Source: Chloroflexota bacterium
GTDB taxonomy: Bacteria; Chloroflexota; Anaerolineae; Anaerolineales; Villigracilaceae
Length of the DNA stretch: 11,057 nt
Assembly: GCA_023484185.1 (NCBI GenBank)
Contig: JAMDBC010000125.1
Location: 1-11,057, forward strand
Direction: 5' to 3'
The notes beneath the pieces were generated by a model. The model saw only the letters and a list, made by a program, of their open reading frames with translations. It was not told the origin of the DNA and made no database searches. Each line of letters begins with the position of its first letter. The stretch's first letter is position 1. Made by a program: the position numbers and the translations under genes. This document shows, one piece after another, positions 1 to 5,353 of this stretch.

Positions 1-292
1 GATGCTGTCCACGATTTGCGCCGATGAGCGAAGGGTGATTGAGCTCATCTTGAATAAGAATGTCATATTTTTGGAGTTGGGCAGCTTGCTGTCCGGTGCG
101 GGAGCGAGCTCCCGGACTCCACATGCGAAACCAAAAATTGTCCGTGAGGTGCGCGGCGTAGTTGCGCCAGGGCAATGAAATGATTTCTACAGCGTCTCCC
201 TTTGCGCGCAGATATTCGACCAGCTTGCGATCATACAAATATCCGCCGCTTACAGTGTCGAGCGAGCCGTAAATGACGAGACCGATTTTCAT
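1..292 (-). CDS. Glycosyltransferase family 4 protein, N-terminal part (cut by window edge)
   Basis: Reading from an ATG at 292, the first 97 codons are open to the window edge. The N-terminus MKIGLVIYGSLDTVSGGYLYD is the glycine-rich first strand and loop of a GT-B fold glycosyltransferase (family GT4/GT1), which normally transfers a sugar from a nucleotide-sugar. A later stretch, DILIQDELNHPSL (about residues 79-91), looks like the second Rossmann strand region of this group. The donor-binding C-terminal domain lies outside the window, so donor and acceptor are unknown. A weak GGA Shine-Dalgarno lies about 6 nt before the ATG, inside the octamer repeat hairpin at 296-366. Residues around SPGARSRTG are encoded by nested palindromes (72-121) and look like a repeat-derived insertion. 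It follows the PTPS-like gene at a 52-nt gap on the same strand and is probably cotranscribed with it. Confidence 0.75.
   Translation of the reverse strand, partial: MKIGLVIYGSLDTVSGGYLYDRKLVEYLRAKGDAVEIISLPWRNYAAHLTDNFWFRMWSPGARSRTGQQAAQLQKYDILIQDELNHPSLIGANRGQH
72..121. repeat. Nested palindromes inside the glycosyltransferase gene
   Basis: TGGAGT at 72-77 is matched by ACTCCA at 116-121. Between them lie CAGC-tt-GCTG (82-91) and a perfect 7-bp stem CGGGAGC-ga-GCTCCCG (99-114), extended by GTCC (91-94) and GGAC (114-117) across a bulge. The whole block is in frame in the glycosyltransferase. This resembles REP/BIME-type palindromic elements that have entered a coding sequence; the element family is not recognised with certainty. 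Confidence 0.5.
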
Positions 293-295
293 TAA

Positions 296-366
296 GGTCC
301 AAAGTTTGAAGGCTGGCAGGATTGCAAGTTAACTTTCCAACTTTTCAACCTTCCAACCTTTGAACC
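296..366. repeat. Tandem 8-bp repeats forming a long imperfect hairpin between PTPS-like gene and glycosyltransferase
   Basis: On the minus strand 366-331 is four and a half octamers in tandem with consensus GGTTGRAA (units begin at 366, 358, 350, 342 and 334). The plus-strand segment 296-330 is a degenerate copy of the same octamers in the opposite sense, so the two arms (about 35 nt each, roughly three quarters paired by eye) meet at the palindrome AAGTTAACTT with no loop. The right arm encodes the last six residues and stop codon of the PTPS-like gene. The left arm carries the weak GGA ahead of the glycosyltransferase ATG. The same octamer family recurs at 9610-9675. It may act as a processing or attenuation hairpin; no U-tract supports a simple terminator. 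Confidence 0.7.
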
Positions 367-731
367 GTATATGCTGCCCATACACTTTCGTTTTCCCACA
401 GGACGACTTTGAGCGTGCATATATTTTCTGCTTTGATCTTTTCGTTCAGCGAAGCTGCCAGAATCCGTGAGAAATGCTCAATGCTCGGATTCAGCCCGGT
501 GAATTCTGGTTTTTCGTTTAGCATCTGATCGCGATAATAACCAATGATTTCGTCGAGATGTTTTTCAACATCCACAATATCACACAAATAGCCGTGCTGG
601 TCGAGTTGCTCCCCTTTGAGGCGCAGTTCAAGAATGTAATGATGTGAATTGGGGAAATTCTCAGAGCCCCAATCCCCGCCGATCAAAAAGTGATGGGCAA
701 TAAAATCACGGCGGACGGCGAGAGTGTACAT
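345..731 (-). CDS. Divergent 6-pyruvoyltetrahydropterin synthase / QueD-family protein
   Basis: A 128-residue protein of the length usual for the PTPS/6-carboxytetrahydropterin synthase fold, which acts on dihydroneopterin triphosphate in pterin or queuosine synthesis. Visible family marks are RRDFIAHHFLIGG (residues 7-19, zinc ligand H14), NSHHY (28-32), HGYLCDI (46-52), LNPSIEHF (80-87) and the pterin-binding glutamate in LWENE (E113). Aligned by eye, several catalytic positions differ: the usual Cys is E24, the first His of the HxH zinc pair is N28, and the Asp-His dyad reads D68-Q69. The chemistry may therefore not be the classical one. The start at 731 is supported by GGAG 7 nt upstream. 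Both that GGAG and the stop codon with the last residues VQRLEG lie in short tandem repeats. It sits between a BchC-like dehydrogenase and a glycosyltransferase, probably in one operon. Confidence 0.82.
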   Translation of the reverse strand: MYTLAVRRDFIAHHFLIGGDWGSENFPNSHHYILELRLKGEQLDQHGYLCDIVDVEKHLDEIIGYYRDQMLNEKPEFTGLNPSIEHFSRILAASLNEKIKAENICTLKVVLWENESVWAAYTVQRLEG

Positions 732-766
732 TTCAGTTCTCCGGTTTCAAGTGTCAGGTTTCAGGT
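732..766 (-). repeat. Five tandem heptamers spanning the dehydrogenase/PTPS-like junction
   Basis: Read on the minus strand, 766 to 732 divides exactly into five 7-bp units with consensus ACCTGAA, and the last unit ends directly before the ATG at 731. The first unit contains the TGA stop of the dehydrogenase. The fourth unit has diverged to ACCGGAG, and this supplies the GGAG Shine-Dalgarno of the next gene. The array resembles the heptanucleotide STRR sequences known from filamentous cyanobacteria in kind, not in sequence. Confidence 0.75.
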
Positions 767-1777
767 GTAATTGAAGATAATTTGAATCGTCTCTTGTGGA
801 TTTTTATCAACCAAATCGTAAGCCTTACTGGCTTCTTCGATGGGGAAGCGGTGCGTGATCCACTTCTCGGGTTTGATTCTTTCCAAAGCTTTCCAAGCCA
901 CGTCGAAGCGACGCGACTTGTCCCAGCGCGCGGACAACTCTGGTGCGATGGTGCTGACTTGTGATGAGATCAATTTGATGCGCGAATGGTGAAAGCTGTG
1001 GCCCAAATCAATGGGCGCACATTTCTCTCCATACCACGAGCCGATGACGATGCGTCCTGAAAAGCGAGTCAGCGTAATGGCATCATCGAGCGCGGAGGGG
1101 GAGCCACTCAGTTCGAGAGTCAAGTCTGCGCCGCCGCTGAGATGTTTTTTGGCTTGTCCATGAAAATCGGATTGACCGGGATCGAGCTTTATAACCTTTG
1201 ACTTTTGACCTTCGACTTTTAACGCATTTCGCCGCAGTTCATAACAATCTGCTGCAATCAAACATTCAAGCGGAAATTCACTGAGCAGAGAAGTTGTCAG
1301 CAAACCAATTACACCCTGACCTAAAACCAAAACGCGCTCACCGAGAATCGGCGCGGCATCCTGAACCACATTCACGGCGGTTTCCATGTTCGGAAGGAAG
1401 CAGGCGGTTTCAGGTGAAATGTTCTCGGGGATCGGGATCAGGCAATCGGTGGTGGTGACGAAGTGAGAGACGTGGGGTTGGAAGGAAAAAATTAAACGGC
1501 CAGCCCATTTCGGGTCCACGCGAGAGCCGATCTCGATCACGTGTCCGGCACAGGCGTAGCCGTAAGCAGTCGGATAATGAAGCCCGCTGCTGATCGCGTC
1601 AACTGAATTTATTTCGCGCGGGAATTGTCCGCGATAGACGAGCATCTCCGTGCCCGCGCTGATGGCGGAGCAGATCGTCTCTACCAAAACATCATCCGCG
1701 CCGAGAGCAGGCAGAGACTCCTGACGGAGTTCCACCTGTCGCGGCGCGGTAAAAGTCACGGTGTTACTAAATTTCAT
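761..1777 (-). CDS. MDR-superfamily dehydrogenase, BchC-like (zinc-binding alcohol dehydrogenase family)
   Basis: A 338-residue medium-chain dehydrogenase/reductase of usual length, predicted to be a cytosolic NAD(P)-dependent oxidoreductase. The N-terminal GroES-like domain carries CSAISAGTEMLVYRGQFP (residues 36-53), typical of the BchC-like branch, and the Rossmann motif VLGQGVIG spans about residues 151-158. The usual GHE zinc signature is replaced by GYACAGHVIEIG (73-84), and no four-cysteine structural zinc lobe is seen. Catalytic zinc is therefore uncertain and the substrate cannot be named. The ATG at 1777 has GAGGGGG 12 nt upstream, rather far; no better in-frame start is seen. The TGA stop lies in the heptamer array 732-766, and codons for LKVEGQKSKV are built from another heptamer array (1192-1219). 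The next gene, a PTPS-like protein, starts 29 nt after its stop, suggesting a shared pathway. Confidence 0.82.
   Translation of the reverse strand: MKFSNTVTFTAPRQVELRQESLPALGADDVLVETICSAISAGTEMLVYRGQFPREINSVDAISSGLHYPTAYGYACAGHVIEIGSRVDPKWAGRLIFSFQPHVSHFVTTTDCLIPIPENISPETACFLPNMETAVNVVQDAAPILGERVLVLGQGVIGLLTTSLLSEFPLECLIAADCYELRRNALKVEGQKSKVIKLDPGQSDFHGQAKKHLSGGADLTLELSGSPSALDDAITLTRFSGRIVIGSWYGEKCAPIDLGHSFHHSRIKLISSQVSTIAPELSARWDKSRRFDVAWKALERIKPEKWITHRFPIEEASKAYDLVDKNPQETIQIIFNYT
1192..1219. repeat. Four tandem heptamers inside the dehydrogenase coding sequence
   Basis: On the plus strand four adjacent 7-bp units (starting 1192, 1199, 1206 and 1213) share the form YRACYTT, for example TGACTTT and TGACCTT. 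They are translated on the minus strand as part of LKVEGQKSKV, in the segment after the Rossmann core where homologues usually have a shorter ALxLGA-type turn. The array looks like a repeat expansion tolerated in frame. Confidence 0.6.
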
Positions 1778-1804
1778 GAACCCATTTTACCCCCTCGACA
1801 AAAA

Positions 1805-2185
1805 TTATTGCGGCTTGTCTGACCACAAAGCCCAAAGCAGAATGACCTCTGTAATCTTGGCTGGGATGCCGTAAATTGAGTCATAACCAAAGAAGGGCTG
1901 GCCGTCCCGAATGACGCTAAAGCCGACCCAAATGACCAGCCACGCAAGGATGGTCAGGATGGCGTAACCGAATAAAACCTGCCAGACCAATTTGTGACGG
2001 TCTTGAAAAAACCTGATCGGTAAAAAGTAAGCGCCCAGTAATCCCAGATATCCCAGTCCGTTCAACGTGAACAATACATCGGGCGATTGAGGGAACAGGA
2101 CTTTGTCGAAAGCCGCGCTGATGTGAAGAATGGCGGTGACAAGCGTTGCGAGGATAATGATGATTTGTTTTGTATTAAGTTTCAT
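1805..2185 (-). CDS. Small four-helix integral membrane protein, function unknown
   Basis: I do not recognise a characterised family. The start chosen is the ATG at 2185, because GGAG lies 6 nt upstream (2192-2195); an upstream start at 2254 would overlap the preceding gene's 3' end and lacks such support. The 126-residue product has four hydrophobic segments at about residues 7-25, 37-57, 66-89 and 104-122, with short polar loops and a charged C-terminus (WSDKPQ). It has no signal peptide and no obvious catalytic motif. It follows the flippase-like gene with a 43-nt gap and precedes the dehydrogenase with 27 nt, so it probably belongs to the same transcript. A role in the cytoplasmic membrane is all that can be said. 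Confidence 0.7.
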   Translation of the reverse strand: MKLNTKQIIIILATLVTAILHISAAFDKVLFPQSPDVLFTLNGLGYLGLLGAYFLPIRFFQDRHKLVWQVLFGYAILTILAWLVIWVGFSVIRDGQPFFGYDSIYGIPAKITEVILLWALWSDKPQ

Positions 2186-2228
2186 GGCTGTCTCCTTTTG
2201 GGTCAAGATGGAATCAATCGTTTCTATC

Positions 2229-3248
2229 TTACTTGCCAAAGCCGTGTCCCGCAAGAATTAATCCCAGGCCGCCGATGAAGATGTCGCGCCCGCGCGTGAG
2301 TAAAGCCAGGCTGAGGGCAGTCGCCGCGCTGAAGCCGAATTTTCCAAGCGTGAAAACCTGGCTGGCTTCGAACGCGCCGAGTCCGCCGGGCAACGGCATC
2401 AGCAACGAGATCCAGCCCATCATCCAGCCCGCGATCATTTTCCAAAAAGGCAGGTGAATGCTCAGAAAGGAGGCCATCAACGCGTAATCTACCAACATGC
2501 ACGTGCCACCCATCAACGAAAAGACCAACGCGATGATGAGTCGGCGCGGATGCCGCTGGCAAAATGTTCCGGCCATCCATTCGGCGGCACGCAAAAAGCG
2601 GACGGGCTTTGAATTTTTTGGAATGAAGGGCATGGCGCGCACGAGACTTGTCAATGGATGGCGGCGATTGTAGAGCAGGATGAGATGGATGGGCGGCCAC
2701 AGGATGAAGAATGCCAGGCCGATCAGACTACCCGTGAGCTGGACTCCGCTTTCGATCAGGACTCCAGCCTGAAGAATGGCCGTCAACCCAACAGCCAGCA
2801 GAAAGAAGTCCACCATTAATTCGAGCAGTTTATCCATCAACACGGACGCGGTGGCGCGCGTATACGTCAGGCCGTATTGTCTTTGCAAAGCCAATACTTG
2901 CAAAGGTTCTCCGCCAACCTGCGGTCCCAGCGTGAAATAACTGACTCCGAAAACCGAGACGCGCACGCCAAGAAGTGGAAAGTACGGCACGTGTTTATGT
3001 TCAGACTGAATGATGATCCACCAGCGCAGGGTGGCGAGGATATAAAAGAATGCATTGAGAATCAAGAGGACGATAATTTGCCATGCTCGCAATTGACTGA
3101 TGGCCGCCCAGATTTCCGTCAGCGGCGCTTTGCGAAGCACCCACCACAACAGCAAAACTAAAACAAGATAAACCGCGAAGTTGCGAAGAATGCGAAGGAT
3201 TTTATTTCCTCGTGTCTGTACGGTGGAATCATCAGAGCGCGGATTCAT
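2229..3248 (-). CDS. UPF0104 / lysylphosphatidylglycerol synthase TM-region (flippase-like) membrane protein
   Basis: A 339-residue polytopic membrane protein of the LPG_synthase_TM/UPF0104 family (the flippase half of MprF-like proteins, here without an aminoacyltransferase domain). Visible family marks are GPQVGGEP (residues 108-115) followed by LQRQYGLTYTRATASVLMDK (121-140), and PLPGGLGAFE (285-294). About eight or nine hydrophobic segments run from residue 23 to 335. Members are thought to flip or transport lipids or lipid-linked intermediates; the substrate here is unknown. The ATG at 3248 has GAAGG about 5 nt upstream. The gene start overlaps the end of the acyltransferase gene by 17 nt, which implies translational coupling and suggests that both act on the same lipid pathway. 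Confidence 0.85.
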   Translation of the reverse strand: MNPRSDDSTVQTRGNKILRILRNFAVYLVLVLLLWWVLRKAPLTEIWAAISQLRAWQIIVLLILNAFFYILATLRWWIIIQSEHKHVPYFPLLGVRVSVFGVSYFTLGPQVGGEPLQVLALQRQYGLTYTRATASVLMDKLLELMVDFFLLAVGLTAILQAGVLIESGVQLTGSLIGLAFFILWPPIHLILLYNRRHPLTSLVRAMPFIPKNSKPVRFLRAAEWMAGTFCQRHPRRLIIALVFSLMGGTCMLVDYALMASFLSIHLPFWKMIAGWMMGWISLLMPLPGGLGAFEASQVFTLGKFGFSAATALSLALLTRGRDIFIGGLGLILAGHGFGK

Positions 3249-4113
3249 CTTTACCTTCGGGCGGATTCTCGATCAACTGCTTCATCTCTTTCAACACAGC
3301 CTGATGAATAACCTGCGTGTCGTTTGTTCCAAGTTCTTTGACCGTGATCGGATTTCCTATCTGCACCGTCACCGTGACAGGCCTGGCGTTGAATACAACC
3401 ATCGCCAGTAATTGTAAGGCCGCGGCCAGTTTTTCCCTTTCTTCTTTTATCTTTTTGAGCTTGACGATTGGATGATGCGCGGTCTTGTCCCAGATCACGC
3501 CGCGCACCAGCACCGGCAAAATGGCAGTTTCCGGCGCGAGGCGGATGAAGATGCCGGCACTGTCAGTCCAACCTTTGAGCGAGTCAATTGCGCCGGGATA
3601 AACATCGGGGTCGGGTTCGATATGACCGGCGGGAAAGGTCAATGCCGCGCCGCCCGCACGCAGATGTCCGCTGATGTGGCGGACGAGATTTACTCGTTCG
3701 TGCGGATTGTCGGTGACATAAAAGAGTTGCCTGCTGATGTTGGATAAGGATAAAAGAAAGGGCCGATTCAAGGCAATGATCTTCAAGTCCGCGCGGTTCA
3801 AGGCCGCGCAGAGCGCGAGCGTATCAGTCATACCGGGATGATTGGATAAGGCCAGGAAAGCGGAAGCAGGTATTCGGTTCGCGTCAAAGATGCGAATGCC
3901 GCGCACATAACGCCGCAAAGACAAACGCGCCGCATCCGCCAGTCCACGCGCGCCGACGGCGTTGTCAAAGTCCAGCATTTGTTTGGAGAATTTTTTGGCG
4001 GCGGGGAAAAAGGTGCGGCGCAATGCCCCCGATAAAATTCGATGATCCTGCCAGCCGAATGAAGCGACAAGATCATCGAGATTGATCTGCGTGAGAGTTT
4101 CAATAGGATTCAC
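3232..4113 (-). CDS. PlsC-like 1-acylglycerol-3-phosphate (lysophospholipid) acyltransferase family protein
   Basis: A 293-residue protein with the acyltransferase HX4D motif as NHPGMTD (residues 91-97, catalytic H92 and D97) and the glycerophosphate-binding block FPAGHIEPDP (160-169), followed by ILPVLVRG. These place it in the PlsC/LPLAT superfamily, which transfers acyl groups to glycerolipid acceptors at the membrane face. It is longer than compact PlsC proteins, with about 85 residues before the motif, and has no clear transmembrane helix. The start codon is GTG at 4113, 8 nt after the clpS stop, with no strong Shine-Dalgarno, so coupled translation from clpS is likely. The 3' end overlaps the flippase-like gene by 17 nt. 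The acceptor substrate cannot be told from the sequence. Confidence 0.82.
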   Translation of the reverse strand: MNPIETLTQINLDDLVASFGWQDHRILSGALRRTFFPAAKKFSKQMLDFDNAVGARGLADAARLSLRRYVRGIRIFDANRIPASAFLALSNHPGMTDTLALCAALNRADLKIIALNRPFLLSLSNISRQLFYVTDNPHERVNLVRHISGHLRAGGAALTFPAGHIEPDPDVYPGAIDSLKGWTDSAGIFIRLAPETAILPVLVRGVIWDKTAHHPIVKLKKIKEEREKLAAALQLLAMVVFNARPVTVTVQIGNPITVKELGTNDTQVIHQAVLKEMKQLIENPPEGKDESAL

Positions 4114-4121
4114 TCGGGGCT

Positions 4122-4433
4122 TTACTCAGGTTCCAACGTGAATTGCAGCGGATAGCTTTGCATCGCGGCGGCGAAGTGCGCCTTGTTGATTCTTTTTTTG
4201 GCTTCGGCTTTTGGCAAAGTCTGCACATAAGCCGTGCCTTTCAAGTGCGCGGTGTACATGATGTATGCCGCGTTCGCATCTGGCATCAAAAAGATGGTGG
4301 TCAAAATATGGGTCACGAAGTCCATCGGCGTGATGTTGTCGTTGTGAATGATGACTCGGTAGAGCGGTCCCTCGCTGGTTTCCGCCTGCGCATCTTCGTG
4401 AATTCGTGGAATGGGCTGTGTTTTCGGATCCAT
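4122..4433 (-). CDS. clpS: ClpS, N-degron adaptor for the ClpA/ClpC-ClpP protease
   Basis: A 103-residue protein with the full ClpS core. YRVIIHNDNITPMDFV (residues 25-40) contains the N31-D32 pair and gatekeeper M37, and H63 in TAHLKG corresponds to the third N-degron contact (N34, D35, M40 and H66 in E. coli). The end YPLQFTLEPE is the conserved C-terminal strand. The first 24 residues form the variable N-terminal extension that engages the Clp ATPase. ClpS delivers proteins with N-terminal Phe, Leu, Tyr or Trp to the protease. It begins 2 nt after the aldo/keto reductase stop and lacks a strong Shine-Dalgarno, so it is probably translationally coupled. No clpA is beside it; a lipid acyltransferase follows instead, which is an unusual setting. 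Confidence 0.95.
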   Translation of the reverse strand: MDPKTQPIPRIHEDAQAETSEGPLYRVIIHNDNITPMDFVTHILTTIFLMPDANAAYIMYTAHLKGTAYVQTLPKAEAKKRINKAHFAAAMQSYPLQFTLEPE

Positions 4434-4435
4434 TG

Positions 4436-5254
4436 CTAAGCTGGTGCTGTCAGTTGATTCATTTCTTCATCAGTGAGAACAATGTCCGCCGCCGCCAGAT
4501 TTTCTTGTTGATGTCCTGGATCGAACGACATGGGAATCGTGATGACGCGCGGATGACATACCAGCCACGCCAGCGCGATCTGATACGGCGTGGCATTGTG
4601 CGCTTCGGCTACGGACCGAAGGGCGGGTGAGGCTTTCAATCGGCCTACATCCATCGGAGAATAGGCCGTGATCAGAATGTCATTTGCCTGACAGTATTTG
4701 AGCATGCCGTTCTTGACGTATGAACGATGAGACAGGCTGTAAGGAACCTGATTGGCAATGATGGGCGTCTCGGAATGAGACTGCGATTCTTTGAGAAGTT
4801 TCAAGCTGAAGTTACTGACGCCGAGATGTCGCACCTTGCCATCCCTGACCAGATTATTGAGGGCGCGAAACGTGTCAGCCAGTTTCATGCCGATCATGGG
4901 CCAGTGGATAAGATAAAGATCGAGATAGTCCGTGCCCAGGCGGCGCAGACTGGCTTGACAGGCTTTCAACACATCTTCATAATGCAAGTGGGTTGGCAGG
5001 ACTTTGGATGTGATGAACAGGTTCCCGCGTTTCGCGGCTGTTTCCCGGAAGGCGCGTCCGAGTAGTTCTTCAGCGTGACCGTTGCCGTACATCTCGGCTG
5101 TGTCGAAGTGAGTATAGCCAAGTTCGAGCGCGGAGCGCAATGCGGCCAGGCGGCTGTCATCCCGCGAATGGTCGGCAAATATGCTGCCACCGAGATTGGC
5201 TGTCCCGAAGCCGATCTTGGGGAGAGTGAGGTTGCAGACGGATTCATATCTCAT
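4436..5254 (-). CDS. Aldo/keto reductase
   Basis: A 272-residue cytosolic NADPH-dependent oxidoreductase of the AKR superfamily, which reduces aldehydes and ketones. The catalytic tetrad is visible as D51 and Y56 in FDTAEMYG, K84 in ITSKVLP and H117 in LYLIHWP. GVSNFS (about 145-150) and the C-terminal phosphate-binding region with TIPMSF are also typical. The ATG at 5254 is preferred because the protein then starts like its family (a short strand before LPKIGFGTANLGG) and matches usual length. A start at 5341 would add 29 unrelated residues encoded across repeat, hairpin and promoter sequence. A TGCTATAAT promoter ends 7 nt before the ATG and there is no Shine-Dalgarno, so the transcript is probably leaderless. 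The gene heads the series leading into clpS, only 2 nt away. The physiological substrate is unknown. Confidence 0.87.
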   Translation of the reverse strand: MRYESVCNLTLPKIGFGTANLGGSIFADHSRDDSRLAALRSALELGYTHFDTAEMYGNGHAEELLGRAFRETAAKRGNLFITSKVLPTHLHYEDVLKACQASLRRLGTDYLDLYLIHWPMIGMKLADTFRALNNLVRDGKVRHLGVSNFSLKLLKESQSHSETPIIANQVPYSLSHRSYVKNGMLKYCQANDILITAYSPMDVGRLKASPALRSVAEAHNATPYQIALAWLVCHPRVITIPMSFDPGHQQENLAAADIVLTDEEMNQLTAPA

Positions 5255-5261
5255 ACTGTGG

Positions 5262-5270
5262 ATTATAGCA
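5262..5270 (-). promoter_or_regulatory. Extended -10 promoter of the aldo/keto reductase-clpS series
   Basis: On the minus strand the sequence TGCTATAAT is a perfect extended -10 element. It ends 7 nt before the ATG at 5254, which places the expected transcription start at or next to the start codon. No good -35 is seen at 17 or 18 nt spacing, as is common for extended -10 promoters. Confidence 0.6.
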
Positions 5271-5281
5271 TTATGAAAAGT

Positions 5282-5310
5282 AGACCTGCCTCTCTCATCG
5301 AGACGGGTCT
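5282..5310 (-). terminator. Possible weak terminator hairpin after the oxidoreductase operon
   Basis: AGACC (5282-5286) pairs with GGTCT (5306-5310). Two further pairs, a 4-nt bulge and TCTC/GAGA around a 3-nt loop follow. On the minus strand the hairpin is followed by ACTTTTC, a poor U-tract. It lies between the gamma subunit stop (5354) and the reductase promoter (5262-5270), where a terminator would be expected. Confidence 0.3.
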
Positions 5311-5318
5311 GGTTATCA

Positions 5319-5353
5319 ACTGCAAACTGATTACTGCTCACTGAAGACTGATC
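5319..5353. repeat. Five tandem ACTGNNN heptamers downstream of the gamma subunit gene
   Basis: ACTG recurs with an exact 7-bp period at 5319, 5326, 5333, 5340 and 5347, with a variable trinucleotide between copies. The array ends directly at the stop codon (5354-5356) of the oxidoreductase gamma gene. It is a third heptamer array in the window, again at a gene boundary. Confidence 0.7.

Noticed and set aside
296..766. CRISPR-like array suggested by clustered repeats
   Set aside because: The units are 7-8 bp, adjacent and without spacers; no cas gene is present.
2224..2700. 158-residue minus-strand reading frame overlapping the 3' half of the flippase-like gene
   Set aside because: It is Arg, His and Pro rich with no recognisable motif, and lies in another frame of a gene with clear membrane helices and family motifs.
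5255..5341. Longer start for the aldo/keto reductase at 5341
   Set aside because: The added residues are encoded by the heptamer array, a hairpin and the TATAAT promoter, and do not resemble the family N-terminus.
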